A stretch of DNA of 64,000 bases, taken from contig NZ_JARXVJ010000001.1 of the NCBI RefSeq assembly GCF_029892445.1, forward strand, positions 372,001 through 436,000. Reading direction: 5' to 3'. The position numbers and the translations under genes are program-made. Each line of letters opens with the position of its first letter. Within the stretch, counting starts at the first letter, position 1. The DNA is from Chryseobacterium sp. H1D6B. GTDB lineage: Bacteria; Bacteroidota; Bacteroidia; Flavobacteriales; Weeksellaceae. The notes under the pieces are model-generated. The model saw only the letters and a program-made list of their open reading frames with translations, made no database searches and was not told the DNA's origin. Of the stretch, positions 44,793-52,848 are shown piece after piece.

Positions 44793-45010
44793 GTTAAAAA
44801 ACGTTAACAAAAACTAAATTCGAAGTTAACGGAGCTCGTAACCTACTATTAATAGGGGCTTTAAAGCATAGTGTTAAAAAACGTTAAAAACAAGACCTAA
44901 AAGTTAACATAATTAACTTATTTCTAAATAAGGTATAAAACAAGACTTTAAAAACAACTGAAAATCAACAAGTTAAAAAAAGTTAATTATAATGAAAACA
45001 AGACCTAAAA
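44793..45010. repeat. Short direct-repeat array (GTTAAAAAAmGTTAA x3, AACAAGACyTwAAA x3)
   Basis: The 15-mer GTTAAAAAACGTTAA occurs exactly at 44793-44807 and 44873-44887, and with one change at 44972-44986. Within each, two GTTAA units are exactly 10 bases apart. Further GTTAA units are at 44825 and 44903. A second motif, AACAAGACCTAAAA, occurs at 44889-44902 and 44997-45010, with a variant at 44939. All copies are in the same orientation. Confidence 0.75.
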
Positions 45011-45037
45011 AAACCAATGAGTAAAACTCATTGGTTT
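45011..45037 (-). terminator. Hairpin terminator after the 241-aa gene
   Basis: AAACCAATGAGT pairs perfectly with ACTCATTGGTTT and a T-run follows on the leftward strand. Confidence 0.85.
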
Positions 45038-45062
45038 ATGTACTATAAAAGTATATGATTTT

Positions 45063-45788
45063 TTATTTTAGATACTCTAATACGTAATCGTATGTCCCTA
45101 CAGGATATACTACAGAAATATTAGGAGAACCGGTAACAGCATTTCCAGCTGTAGTAGCAATTGTGTAAGAATACAATTCTCTAGCGTATACTACGTTAGT
45201 TCCCGCTTTATAAACTGTAATTCCATACAAAGCTGTCATACCAGTAGGTGCAGGAATACTTACTGCTGTAGTAGTTCCATTTGCTGCAAAAGTTCCTTTA
45301 ATAGCATACACTTGTGCGTTGTTTACTAAAGTATTTGTAGCTGTTTCTGCAGTTGTAACATTTGTTTTAGTAGCTCCTCCCATTGGTCTCCAAACACCTC
45401 CAGTAACATTCTGAGCTGTTCCTCCGTTTGGATTATAGAAGAAATAATAACCAGGTGCTACAGGTGTTGCTGTAGAAGAACGGTTACCAGTAGTAAGAGT
45501 AGTTCCAGTAGCATTATTATATACTAACATACCGTCGAAGAAAGTAGGGAATGTACTTCCATCTGCTAAAGTAAGATCAAATTCAAAATTGACCAAATTT
45601 ACACTTGGTACAACAATTCCTTTTCCTACGTTTGGTCCTGCTCCAGATTCTGTACTAAAAGCTGTACTACCATCTAACATAACGTTAGAGTTAGTAATAG
45701 TAGATTGTGGAGTTCCGTTTGTTCCAACTTGCGCGCTTAAAAATGAGCCAAGGGTACTAAAAGCCAAAAGGCATAAAATATTTTTCAT
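45063..45788 (-). CDS. Hypothetical secreted Thr/Gly-rich protein
   Basis: This 241-residue protein has a signal peptide (residues 1-19, FLSAQ). The rest is rich in Thr, Gly, Asn and Val, with few charged residues, which suggests a beta-structured extracellular or surface protein. A segment with FDGMLVYNNATG, then GYYFFYNPNGG and GVWRPMGG, resembles the module LVFVTSG / GFYYYDNPTSLWVAVGG in the upstream gene product. I know of no firm family. There is no T9SS tail. It follows the 217-aa gene by 18 bases, so the two form an operon. Confidence 0.7.
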   Translation of the reverse strand: MKNILCLLAFSTLGSFLSAQVGTNGTPQSTITNSNVMLDGSTAFSTESGAGPNVGKGIVVPSVNLVNFEFDLTLADGSTFPTFFDGMLVYNNATGTTLTTGNRSSTATPVAPGYYFFYNPNGGTAQNVTGGVWRPMGGATKTNVTTAETATNTLVNNAQVYAIKGTFAANGTTTAVSIPAPTGMTALYGITVYKAGTNVVYARELYSYTIATTAGNAVTGSPNISVVYPVGTYDYVLEYLK

Positions 45789-45806
45789 CTTATTTATATT
45801 TGTATA

Positions 45807-46460
45807 TTATTTTTGTGCAGATACCCATAAGCTTCCAGTCCAAACGAATTCAATTCCTCTAAATTGGTTAACAACGATATTCCCTCTAAGGTTAGTAGTA
45901 TCAAAAGCAAGTCCTGTTGCAGTAATGTTATTATTAAATATTTTAACCTCTCTTCCTATATCAGCTGCACTGTTAGTAAGATTGGGTAAAGATATTGTAA
46001 TTGTACCTGAACCATTGGTAACAATTACGTTATCAGTAGGCAACGCCGTATAAGCAGCTGCTGTTACTGTTACAACATTTCCTCTGATTGCCTGATATGC
46101 TTGAGGGGTAGCTGCTGCTCCACCTCCTACTGCAACCCATAGAGATGTTGGGTTATCATAGTAATAAAATCCTGTTCCAGTTACATTGGCAGTTTTAGTA
46201 CCAGCGGTACCTGTACCTGAAGTTACAAATACTAAAGCACCATTTTGAGCTGCAATATAAGCAGCATTTTTAGCATTTAGTTGAGTGGCGGTCATTCTTG
46301 GAACTAATACAGCATCTGCCATTGTGTTGTCAGTTGTATTAGCTACCACGTCTAAAGTGGCAGCGGGCGTAGTTGTGTTTACACCAACTCCTCTCTGTTG
46401 AGCTTGTGAAAGCGCTGCGAAGGAAACGAGCATTGTCGCTGTGAATAAAAATTTTTTCAT
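45807..46460 (-). CDS. Hypothetical secreted protein with a GVNTTTPAATLDV start
   Basis: This 217-residue protein has a signal peptide (residues 1-20, LSQAQ), then GVGVNTTTPAATLDVVA. That motif opens many Bacteroidota surface proteins with tail-fibre-like repeats. It contains the single-pass module VLVPRMTATQLNA, GALVFVTSG and GFYYYDNPTSLWVAVGG found in these proteins. The second half (VTVTAAAYTALPTDNVIVTNGSG) looks like another beta unit. It may be a surface or structural protein; no catalytic site is seen. It is the first gene of a two-gene operon. Confidence 0.72.
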   Translation of the reverse strand: MKKFLFTATMLVSFAALSQAQQRGVGVNTTTPAATLDVVANTTDNTMADAVLVPRMTATQLNAKNAAYIAAQNGALVFVTSGTGTAGTKTANVTGTGFYYYDNPTSLWVAVGGGAAATPQAYQAIRGNVVTVTAAAYTALPTDNVIVTNGSGTITISLPNLTNSAADIGREVKIFNNNITATGLAFDTTNLRGNIVVNQFRGIEFVWTGSLWVSAQK

Positions 46461-46822
46461 AAGTTTTTAAAGATTTTTAAATTACATTTTTTCATCAATA
46501 ATTTTTTTCTAAAGGAATTATCTATCCTAATTTGTGCTTCTATTAAATTAAATATTAAAGGATCAAAAAATAAATTTTCTAAGCCAAGTAAATGTCTAAT
46601 TCTCAACAAATAGCCCTTAACAAAAAACTATTTATAATGCAAAGTTAAGATAAATTTGTTAATATCTATATTATACTATAATAAAAAATAAACAGTCTTA
46701 ACAATAAAAATCACAACAAACTGAAAACCAATGAATTAAAATTTCACAATTCCCAATTAAAATGAATTAATTTTTGTTAACACATTAATTCTTAATAGAT
46801 TTTATTATTGTCAATTATTCTT
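46461..46822. other. 362-base AT-rich intergenic stretch
   Basis: This gap lies between the 217-aa secreted protein gene start and the rimO stop. Apart from a -7 box at 46640-46647 I see no gene, hairpin terminator or repeat. The left 180 bases would be a long leader for the secreted-protein operon. Confidence 0.55.
46640..46647 (-). promoter_or_regulatory. Possible -7 box for the secreted-protein operon
   Basis: The leftward strand reads TAACTTTG, an exact TAnnTTTG match. It lies 179 bases before the ATG at 46460, so the leader would be unusually long for this window. Confidence 0.4.
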
Positions 46823-48124
46823 TTAAATAAGATCACCATACAGATCAAATTCTTCGGCAGATGTAATCTTCACCTGTGCAAATTCGCCAATAGAAATATA
46901 GGTGTTATCTGCTGCAACCAATACAGTATTATCAACATCAGGAGAATCATACTCTGTTCTTCCAACAAAATAATTCCCTTCTTTTCTATCGAAAACACAC
47001 TTGAAGATTTTACCTATTTTTTCTTGGTTCTTTTCCCAAGAAATTTGAGACTGAATTTCCATTATTTCTTCTACTCTAGCTTCTTTTACCTCTTGAGGAA
47101 TGTCATCTTCAAGTACATAAGCCCCTGTATTTTCTTCATGGGAATAAGTAAAACAGCCTAATCTGTCAAATTTTTGTTCTTTCACCCAATCCTTTAATTC
47201 TTGGAATCGTTCTTCTGTTTCTCCAGGATATCCTACTATTAAAGTTGTTCTCACAGCCATATCTGGAACCTTTTCTCTGAATTTCGCCAATAATGCATCA
47301 GTTTTTTCATGGGTAGTTCCTCTTTTCATAGACTTTAATAAATCTGAATTGATATGTTGAAGAGGAATATCAATATAGTTACAGACTTTAGGTTCTTCTC
47401 TTATAATATCTAAAACATCTTCAGGAAAACCACTTGGGAAAGCATAATGAAGACGTATCCACTCAATCCCTTCTATTTTAACAAGTTCTTTCAATAAATC
47501 TCCAAGCGCTCGTTTTTTGTAAATATCTAATCCGTAATATGTTAAATCCTGAGCAATCAGAATCAACTCTTTGGTTCCAACTTTTGCTAATTTTTGAGCT
47601 TCATTAACTAATTTTTCAATAGGTGTGGAAACATGTCCGCCTCTCATTAAAGGAATTGCACAAAAAGAACACGGCCTGTCGCAGCCTTCTGATATTTTCA
47701 GATAAGCATAATGTTTGGGTGTAGTAATAAGTCTTTCACCTACTAATTCATGCTTGTAATCTGCTCCAAGATGTTTTAATAATATGGGAAGATCTCGTGT
47801 TCCAAAGTATTGGTCTACATCTGGAATTTCTTTAATTAAGTCCGGTTTATATCTTTCAGAAAGACATCCTGTAACAAAAACCTTTTCCACTTCGCCTCTA
47901 TTTTTAGCATCTACAAAATCAAGGATTGTGTTAATAGATTCTTCTTTCGCATTATCTATAAATCCACAGGTGTTAATGACAACAATATCTCCTCTGCCTT
48001 CATGAACAACTTCCTTCCCATTGGCTTTTAGCTGACTCATTAAAACTTCAGAATCATATACATTTTTGGAACAGCCAAGTGTTACAATGTTGATTTTCTT
48101 CTTACCTACTGATTTTGTGCGCAT
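46823..48124 (-). CDS. rimO: Ribosomal protein S12 methylthiotransferase
   Basis: RimO is a radical-SAM enzyme that adds a methylthio group to an aspartate of ribosomal protein S12. From the ATG at 48122-48124 the protein has 433 residues. It has an N-terminal MTTase domain with cysteines in LGCSKN, NTCGFI and VTGCLSERY, a radical-SAM motif CDRPCSFCAIP at about residue 135, and a C-terminal TRAM domain from about 370. The match to RimO rather than MiaB rests on these motifs and the GGHVSTP segment. A TTG seven codons earlier lies in the promoter box and is rejected. Confidence 0.93.
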   Translation of the reverse strand: MRTKSVGKKKINIVTLGCSKNVYDSEVLMSQLKANGKEVVHEGRGDIVVINTCGFIDNAKEESINTILDFVDAKNRGEVEKVFVTGCLSERYKPDLIKEIPDVDQYFGTRDLPILLKHLGADYKHELVGERLITTPKHYAYLKISEGCDRPCSFCAIPLMRGGHVSTPIEKLVNEAQKLAKVGTKELILIAQDLTYYGLDIYKKRALGDLLKELVKIEGIEWIRLHYAFPSGFPEDVLDIIREEPKVCNYIDIPLQHINSDLLKSMKRGTTHEKTDALLAKFREKVPDMAVRTTLIVGYPGETEERFQELKDWVKEQKFDRLGCFTYSHEENTGAYVLEDDIPQEVKEARVEEIMEIQSQISWEKNQEKIGKIFKCVFDRKEGNYFVGRTEYDSPDVDNTVLVAADNTYISIGEFAQVKITSAEEFDLYGDLI

Positions 48125-48142
48125 CTTTTGATTTTGAGTCTG

Positions 48143-48150
48143 CAAAGATA
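48143..48150 (-). promoter_or_regulatory. -7 promoter box for rimO
   Basis: The leftward strand reads TATCTTTG, 18 bases before the ATG at 48124, giving a leader of roughly 12-15 bases. Confidence 0.5.
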
Positions 48151-48182
48151 CAAAATATTGAAGAGTATGAGATTAAAAATAA

Positions 48183-48207
48183 AAAACCACTTTAATTAAG
48201 TGGTTTT
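48183..48207 (-). terminator. Hairpin terminator closing the polysaccharide operon
   Basis: AAAACCACTT pairs with AAGTGGTTTT around TAATT, and TTTTATTTTTAA follows on the leftward strand, 12 bases beyond the rfbC stop. Confidence 0.85.
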
Positions 48208-48219
48208 AAATATCTTAGT

Positions 48220-48765
48220 TTAGAAATTTCCTTCAGTGAATTTTGGTAGATTTTTATCTTTTTCTGAAAGTTGAATAATATCTAAAGGCAGCTGCCAGTC
48301 AATATTCAAATCCGGATCATTCCATATCACACTTCCTTCTGATTCTTTCTCGTAAAAGTTATCACATTTATATGCAAATACCGCCGTTTCGCTCAATACT
48401 GAAAAGCCATGACCAAAACCTCTTGGAACATATAATTGGAGCTTATTTTCCGGAGTCAGCTCTACACCAAACCATTGTCCAAAAGTAGAAGAATCTCTAC
48501 GTAAATCTACAGCAACATCAAAAACTCTGCCTTCCAGACATGAAACTAATTTCGCCTGTGCATGCTCACCTTTTTGAAGATGAACACCACGAAGAACACC
48601 GTAAGAAGATTTAGAAATATTATCTTGTACAAAGTGTCCATTCATCCCCGTTAGTTCTTCAAACTTTTTCTCATTAAACTTTTCAAAGAAATAACCTCTG
48701 TCATCTTCAAAAATAGTAGGTTCTATGATGTAGCAGTCTTTTAAAGGGGTTTCTTTTATTTTCAT
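48220..48765 (-). CDS. rfbC: dTDP-4-dehydrorhamnose 3,5-epimerase
   Basis: RfbC (RmlC) is the third enzyme of dTDP-L-rhamnose synthesis. The 181-residue cupin shows the catalytic histidine segment VLRGVHLQKGEHAQAKLV at about residue 57. A second block, YVPRGFGHGFSVLSE, lies at about 115, and the tyrosine in FAYKCDNFY completes the site. It is the last gene of the long leftward operon. RmlA and RmlB are not in the window, so either they are encoded beyond it or elsewhere, or this enzyme makes another dTDP-6-deoxysugar. Confidence 0.92.
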   Translation of the reverse strand: MKIKETPLKDCYIIEPTIFEDDRGYFFEKFNEKKFEELTGMNGHFVQDNISKSSYGVLRGVHLQKGEHAQAKLVSCLEGRVFDVAVDLRRDSSTFGQWFGVELTPENKLQLYVPRGFGHGFSVLSETAVFAYKCDNFYEKESEGSVIWNDPDLNIDWQLPLDIIQLSEKDKNLPKFTEGNF

Positions 48766-48785
48766 AATTTAATTATCTTTAATTT

Positions 48786-49748
48786 TTAGAGATTATATTG
48801 TTTTTTTAAACTCCATTTTAATATTAAATATATTCCACCTATCGGAACAAATATAATCAAAGCAACTAACCAGATTGGGAAATTTGAGTATATTAAAAAA
48901 GCATTCACAATTAATTGAAAAAAAGCATATACAAAACTGACTGCCAAATGTGAAACTTTTTTCTCATTAGCAAAAAGCTGATACAAATGTCTTCTATGGG
49001 CTTCAAAAATATTTTCTTTTAATAAAATTCTTTCAATAATAGTCAAAACTACTTCTATTCCATAAATAGATAATAACAAAATATATTTGTAATCTCCAGT
49101 TTTCATTATTAATAAAGTAATAAGGCCTATTACCCAAAAACCAATTCCCATACTTCCCACATCTCCTGCAAAACATTTTGCTTTCTTTCTAAAATTAAAA
49201 AATAAAAATACGAGACATGCTAAAATTGGATAGTATATAAAATCATTTTGTGTAAACTGAATCACCTCAAGGTTTATATAAACAAGAGAACATAAAGTAA
49301 CTAAACTATAAATTCCTGTCATCCCATTAATTCCATCCATAAAATTATAGGCATTTAATGTACCTATAATCAGAATAAATAATATAGGCCAAACCCAAAA
49401 AGGCATGAGACTAAATGCTCCAGTGAAATATAAAAGCAGTATTACAGAAATAAAATGTACAGATAATCTAATTCTATTTGATAAGGTTTTAATATCATCA
49501 ATAAAACTAATAGTACATATTGCTAATAACCCCAGCCCAAAAGACCAATAGCTTTCTAAAGCTTCATTAAAATTGAATAGACAAAAAATGATAAAAGCTA
49601 CAGGAAAAATAATTCCCCCTCCTCTTAAGGTTATCTGTGAATGTGCACTTCTATGGTTTGGTTTGTCTATAATATTATATTTATCGGCTATTTTAAAATA
49701 GACCAACATAGAAATAAAAAGGATAATTACTATAAATATGTATTCCAT
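48786..49748 (-). CDS. WecA/MraY-type polyprenyl-phosphate sugar-1-phosphate transferase
   Basis: This 320-residue membrane protein with about 10-11 helices starts a glycan by moving a sugar-1-phosphate onto undecaprenyl phosphate. The family motifs are DDIKTL at about residue 85, NAYNFMDGINGMTG at about 135, CFAGDVGSMG at about 190 and a cytoplasmic loop with HRRHLYQ at about 255. Its start overlaps the stop of the adjacent SDR epimerase gene by one base. Such transferase-SDR pairs (compare WbpL and WbpV) often start chains with N-acetyl-quinovosamine or -fucosamine, which is the favoured but unproven sugar here. Confidence 0.88.
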   Translation of the reverse strand: MEYIFIVIILFISMLVYFKIADKYNIIDKPNHRSAHSQITLRGGGIIFPVAFIIFCLFNFNEALESYWSFGLGLLAICTISFIDDIKTLSNRIRLSVHFISVILLLYFTGAFSLMPFWVWPILFILIIGTLNAYNFMDGINGMTGIYSLVTLCSLVYINLEVIQFTQNDFIYYPILACLVFLFFNFRKKAKCFAGDVGSMGIGFWVIGLITLLIMKTGDYKYILLLSIYGIEVVLTIIERILLKENIFEAHRRHLYQLFANEKKVSHLAVSFVYAFFQLIVNAFLIYSNFPIWLVALIIFVPIGGIYLILKWSLKKQYNL

Positions 49749-50656
49749 TACTTTAATTGAAAACTTTTAATTGTTTTGATAAGTCCTTCTTCAGCAGAAA
49801 CAGGAAGGTGCTCTATGCTTAACGCTTTTTTAATTTTTTCATTAGAAACTAGCAGATTACTGGTCATCTTCTGTAATCTTTTAGTATTGAGAGGAAATGG
49901 GATAAAATCACCTATCTTGGCTATTTTTTGTATTACTATTTGGGGAATAGGTAAATTAATTGTTCTTTTATTTGTAACTTCTTTTATAATTTCAATAATT
50001 TTCTTTGTGGCAACTGGTTCGTCATCACAAATATGATAGATCCCAGAACTTACTTTACTTTGCTTTTTAATTATTTCTAGCAAAAAATAGCAAAAATTAT
50101 CAATTGATAAGAAAGAACGATTGTTTTCGAAAGAAGCTAAGGGATATGGTACTCCTCTTGAAATCATTTTATAGAGCAAACCCAAATTTCCTTTATCGCC
50201 GGGACCATGGATCATTGGAGGCCTAACAACAATTATTTTTTTCTGGTCTGAAAGATCCTGCGCTAAAATCCATTCTTCAGCTTCTCTTTTAGTTTTTCCA
50301 TATAAAGAGACAGGATGACAATTGTCTAATTCTTCCAAAGGTTTATCTGACCCAAATTCTTCTAAAGCGGCAATTGAACTTACATGAATAAGTAAATCAG
50401 CATTAGATTTTTTAAATGTTTCAACTACTTCTTTAGTTAGTTCCACATTAGCAAAATAATATTCTTTTTCAGTTGCAGTTCCTTTATGATCATGCGCTTT
50501 ACCTACTAAATTAATCATAACATCAGTTTCTCTGTCGATGGCTTCTTTCCAAGAAGCATTTCGTAATGAAACTTCTTGAACCTCAGTTTCCAATTGTAAA
50601 GCTTGAATCAAATTTTTTCCAACAAAACCTGAACTTCCAAAAACGGCTACTTTCAT
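49748..50656 (-). CDS. NAD-dependent sugar epimerase/reductase (WbpV-like SDR)
   Basis: This 302-residue extended SDR has the nucleotide-binding motif GSSGFVGKNL at residues 7-16 and the active-site YGKTKREAEEW at about 128. A substrate region follows with RPPMIHGPGDKGN. Its arrangement beside a WecA-like transferase suggests it makes the sugar nucleotide used by that transferase, such as UDP-QuiNAc by 4-reduction, as WbpV does. The exact reaction cannot be read from the sequence. It sits one base from the downstream end of the glycosyltransferase gene before it. Confidence 0.83.
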   Translation of the reverse strand: MKVAVFGSSGFVGKNLIQALQLETEVQEVSLRNASWKEAIDRETDVMINLVGKAHDHKGTATEKEYYFANVELTKEVVETFKKSNADLLIHVSSIAALEEFGSDKPLEELDNCHPVSLYGKTKREAEEWILAQDLSDQKKIIVVRPPMIHGPGDKGNLGLLYKMISRGVPYPLASFENNRSFLSIDNFCYFLLEIIKKQSKVSSGIYHICDDEPVATKKIIEIIKEVTNKRTINLPIPQIVIQKIAKIGDFIPFPLNTKRLQKMTSNLLVSNEKIKKALSIEHLPVSAEEGLIKTIKSFQLK

Positions 50657-50657
50657 A

Positions 50658-51683
50658 TTATTGTTTTAAAACTGGTTCCCAATGTGTTATAGATGAAATA
50701 CCGAATACTTCATTTACCCATCCTTTTAAGGACATACTTTCTCTAATATCTGAATTAATTTCTTTGAAATCTGATTTAAAAAAATCTTCTTCAAATTTAA
50801 TAGCTCCCCTTTCTATCACGTAAATATTCTGTGCATCATAAAAAGGATAATGCTTCACTTTAGGGTTGGTTGTTATTAATTTCCGCCCAGCTCCTAACGT
50901 TTCAAAAGTCCTCATCGTCAAACCATTCTGTCCTGGATGATTAATATCCAAAATAACTTTTGTATTATTATAAATATTAACTATTTCATTATGCGAAAGG
51001 CTTCTGAATGAAATATTTTTATAATCAAAATTTTTAAATTCCTTGTCTGCTAATCTTTTATATTTAAAAAGAAGTTTACTCGGTGAAAAATAAAAAGTAA
51101 ACATTTTTAAATGATGCTGACTGCACCAAGATTTAGCTTTTTCACTAATACTATATCGGTCGGAATGTGCTGTACCAATAAACGCCAGATCATTTTGAAA
51201 TTTATTATTCTTTCCATTTAGGTCTCCATAATCCTGAGCAAAAAACAAAGGTCTGAAACTCATTTTATACTGCAGGGCATCCTGACTATCAAAAGTAAAT
51301 TGATGATCAAAATAGCTTAAAATATCTAATCCATTTGAATTGTTCTTAAATGAATCATAGGTATAAAAAATAAATTGAATATCTGGATTATTAGATTTTA
51401 AAAAGTCCAGAAAAAACTTAGGAGTAGCTTCTCCCTTTATCAAAAGGAAATAATCATACTTTATGTCTTTAATTTTCTCAATAATTCCTTTAAAATATTG
51501 GTTTATTTTAACGGCATACATTTCTTTTTTAATACGAATAATCGCCTTGCTGAAAAAAGAGTTAGAAGGCCTTTCGTCAAATAAATCAACTTTGGCCCCC
51601 ATACTTTCTAACTGCTTTTTAATTAAATTTTCGTAATTAAAAAATTTGATAGAGATTAATAAAATATTCTTTCCTTGAAGCAT
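50658..51683 (-). CDS. CgeB-like glycosyltransferase
   Basis: This 341-residue protein fits the Glyco_trans_1_2 (CgeB-like) group with a GT-B fold. The N-terminal half has an ISIKFFNYEN strand and a DYFLLIKGE segment. The C-terminal half has the donor-site pattern DINHPGQNGLTMRTFETLGAGRKLITTN, with the conserved Glu of the GT-B nucleotide site. It is soluble and cytoplasmic and presumably adds one sugar of the repeat unit. Donor and acceptor are unknown. It is tightly packed in the operon. Confidence 0.82.
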   Translation of the reverse strand: MLQGKNILLISIKFFNYENLIKKQLESMGAKVDLFDERPSNSFFSKAIIRIKKEMYAVKINQYFKGIIEKIKDIKYDYFLLIKGEATPKFFLDFLKSNNPDIQFIFYTYDSFKNNSNGLDILSYFDHQFTFDSQDALQYKMSFRPLFFAQDYGDLNGKNNKFQNDLAFIGTAHSDRYSISEKAKSWCSQHHLKMFTFYFSPSKLLFKYKRLADKEFKNFDYKNISFRSLSHNEIVNIYNNTKVILDINHPGQNGLTMRTFETLGAGRKLITTNPKVKHYPFYDAQNIYVIERGAIKFEEDFFKSDFKEINSDIRESMSLKGWVNEVFGISSITHWEPVLKQ

Positions 51684-51699
51684 CTACAAAATTACTTTA

Positions 51700-52833
51700 T
51701 TATTTATATAAACCTTTAGCTTTCATTTCTTCTAAAGAGTCACTAAGCTTATCTTCTTGAATTTCTTGCTGCAGCACCCAATTTGAAAAATTCTTTATTC
51801 CTTCTTCAAAGTAAACTGTAGGTTCAAAACCGAGTTTAGCATTTATTTTTGAAAGGTCTGCAAAATTGTGGCGAATATCTCCTAATCTAAAGTTTCCAGT
51901 AACCGTTACGGGAACTTCAATGTTATAAGAATTAATTAATGTATTTGCTACCGTTAAAACATCTATAGGAACTCCAGTACCAACATTGAAGACCTCGCCA
52001 TTAGCTTCTTCTTTTTCTATTCCAAGAATTGTTGCATTGACTACATCATCAATGTATACAAAATCTCTGGTTTCTTTACCGTCTTCAAAAATTTTGATCC
52101 CGTTCCCGTTTCTGATCTGGGTAGAAAATATAGATAAAATTCCAGTATACGGATTAGAAAGAGACTGGCCGGGACCATACACATTCTGGTAACGGAAAGC
52201 TACCGGTGCTATACCGATCGTAGGACAAACAGTCATAATCATCTGCTCCTGGTTTTGTTTAGTAATTCCATAAACAGAAGATGGGTGGATTTTTGAGTTT
52301 TCGTCTGTAGCCAATAATTCTAGTTTTTGACCGTCTTTATATTTCACTTCAAAATCTCCACTTAACATATCATCTTCTTTTCTATGAGCAGGATAAACAA
52401 TACCAAGCTCAGGATGCTGATATTTTCCTTCTCCATAGATCGATCTTGATGATGCAATAACTATTTTTTCTACTGTATTCTCACTATTTGCAAGCAGATC
52501 CAGCATAATGGCTGTTCCTTGTATATTAACTTCAGTATATTTTTCAATACAGTACATTGATTGCCCAGTTCCTGTTTCAGCAGCTAAATGAACAATTACA
52601 TGCTGTCCTTCTAAAGCTTTTTTCCAATCTTCTCTTGAAGTTACAGTTCCTTTAATGAAGTTAACTTCATTTTTTATACTCTGATAAAGGGGTGATGTAG
52701 TTTCAGGAGTCTCACCATGAATCTGGGGTGAAAGATTATCAAGAATTGTTATCGTATGACCTTTAGAAATTAACTTTAAAGCTAAATTCGAACCGATAAA
52801 ACCAGCTCCTCCGGTGATAAGTATATTTTTCAT
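51700..52833 (-). CDS. NAD-dependent epimerase, dTDP-L-rhamnose 4-epimerase-like
   Basis: This 377-residue extended SDR starts with GGAGFIGSNLALKL and has an ILDNLSPQIHGE segment at about residue 31-42 that I associate with dTDP-L-rhamnose 4-epimerases. The active-site motif is YGITK (about 190) in HPSSVYGITK. If correct it would make dTDP-6-deoxy-L-talose from dTDP-L-rhamnose, which would fit with RfbC in the same operon. General UDP-sugar epimerase activity is the alternative. Length is longer than typical GalE (about 338). Confidence 0.72.
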   Translation of the reverse strand: MKNILITGGAGFIGSNLALKLISKGHTITILDNLSPQIHGETPETTSPLYQSIKNEVNFIKGTVTSREDWKKALEGQHVIVHLAAETGTGQSMYCIEKYTEVNIQGTAIMLDLLANSENTVEKIVIASSRSIYGEGKYQHPELGIVYPAHRKEDDMLSGDFEVKYKDGQKLELLATDENSKIHPSSVYGITKQNQEQMIMTVCPTIGIAPVAFRYQNVYGPGQSLSNPYTGILSIFSTQIRNGNGIKIFEDGKETRDFVYIDDVVNATILGIEKEEANGEVFNVGTGVPIDVLTVANTLINSYNIEVPVTVTGNFRLGDIRHNFADLSKINAKLGFEPTVYFEEGIKNFSNWVLQQEIQEDKLSDSLEEMKAKGLYK

Positions 52834-52848
52834 TATCTGTAATTTAAT

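Larger units (their letters stand above)
44728..45062. other. 335-base intergenic stretch upstream of rlpA with short direct repeats
   Basis: The gap holds the rlpA -7 box (44754-44761), a cluster of short direct repeats (44793-45010) and the terminator of the 241-aa gene (45011-45037). No open reading frame or RNA gene is evident. Confidence 0.7.

Noticed and set aside
44793..45010. CRISPR array
   Set aside because: Repeats are only 14-15 bases, spacing is irregular (16 to 99 bases) and no cas gene is present. It fits protein-binding sites better.
45589..46053. A 154-residue rightward frame across the two secreted-protein genes
   Set aside because: It crosses the junction of two well-supported leftward genes with signal peptides and has no recognisable content.
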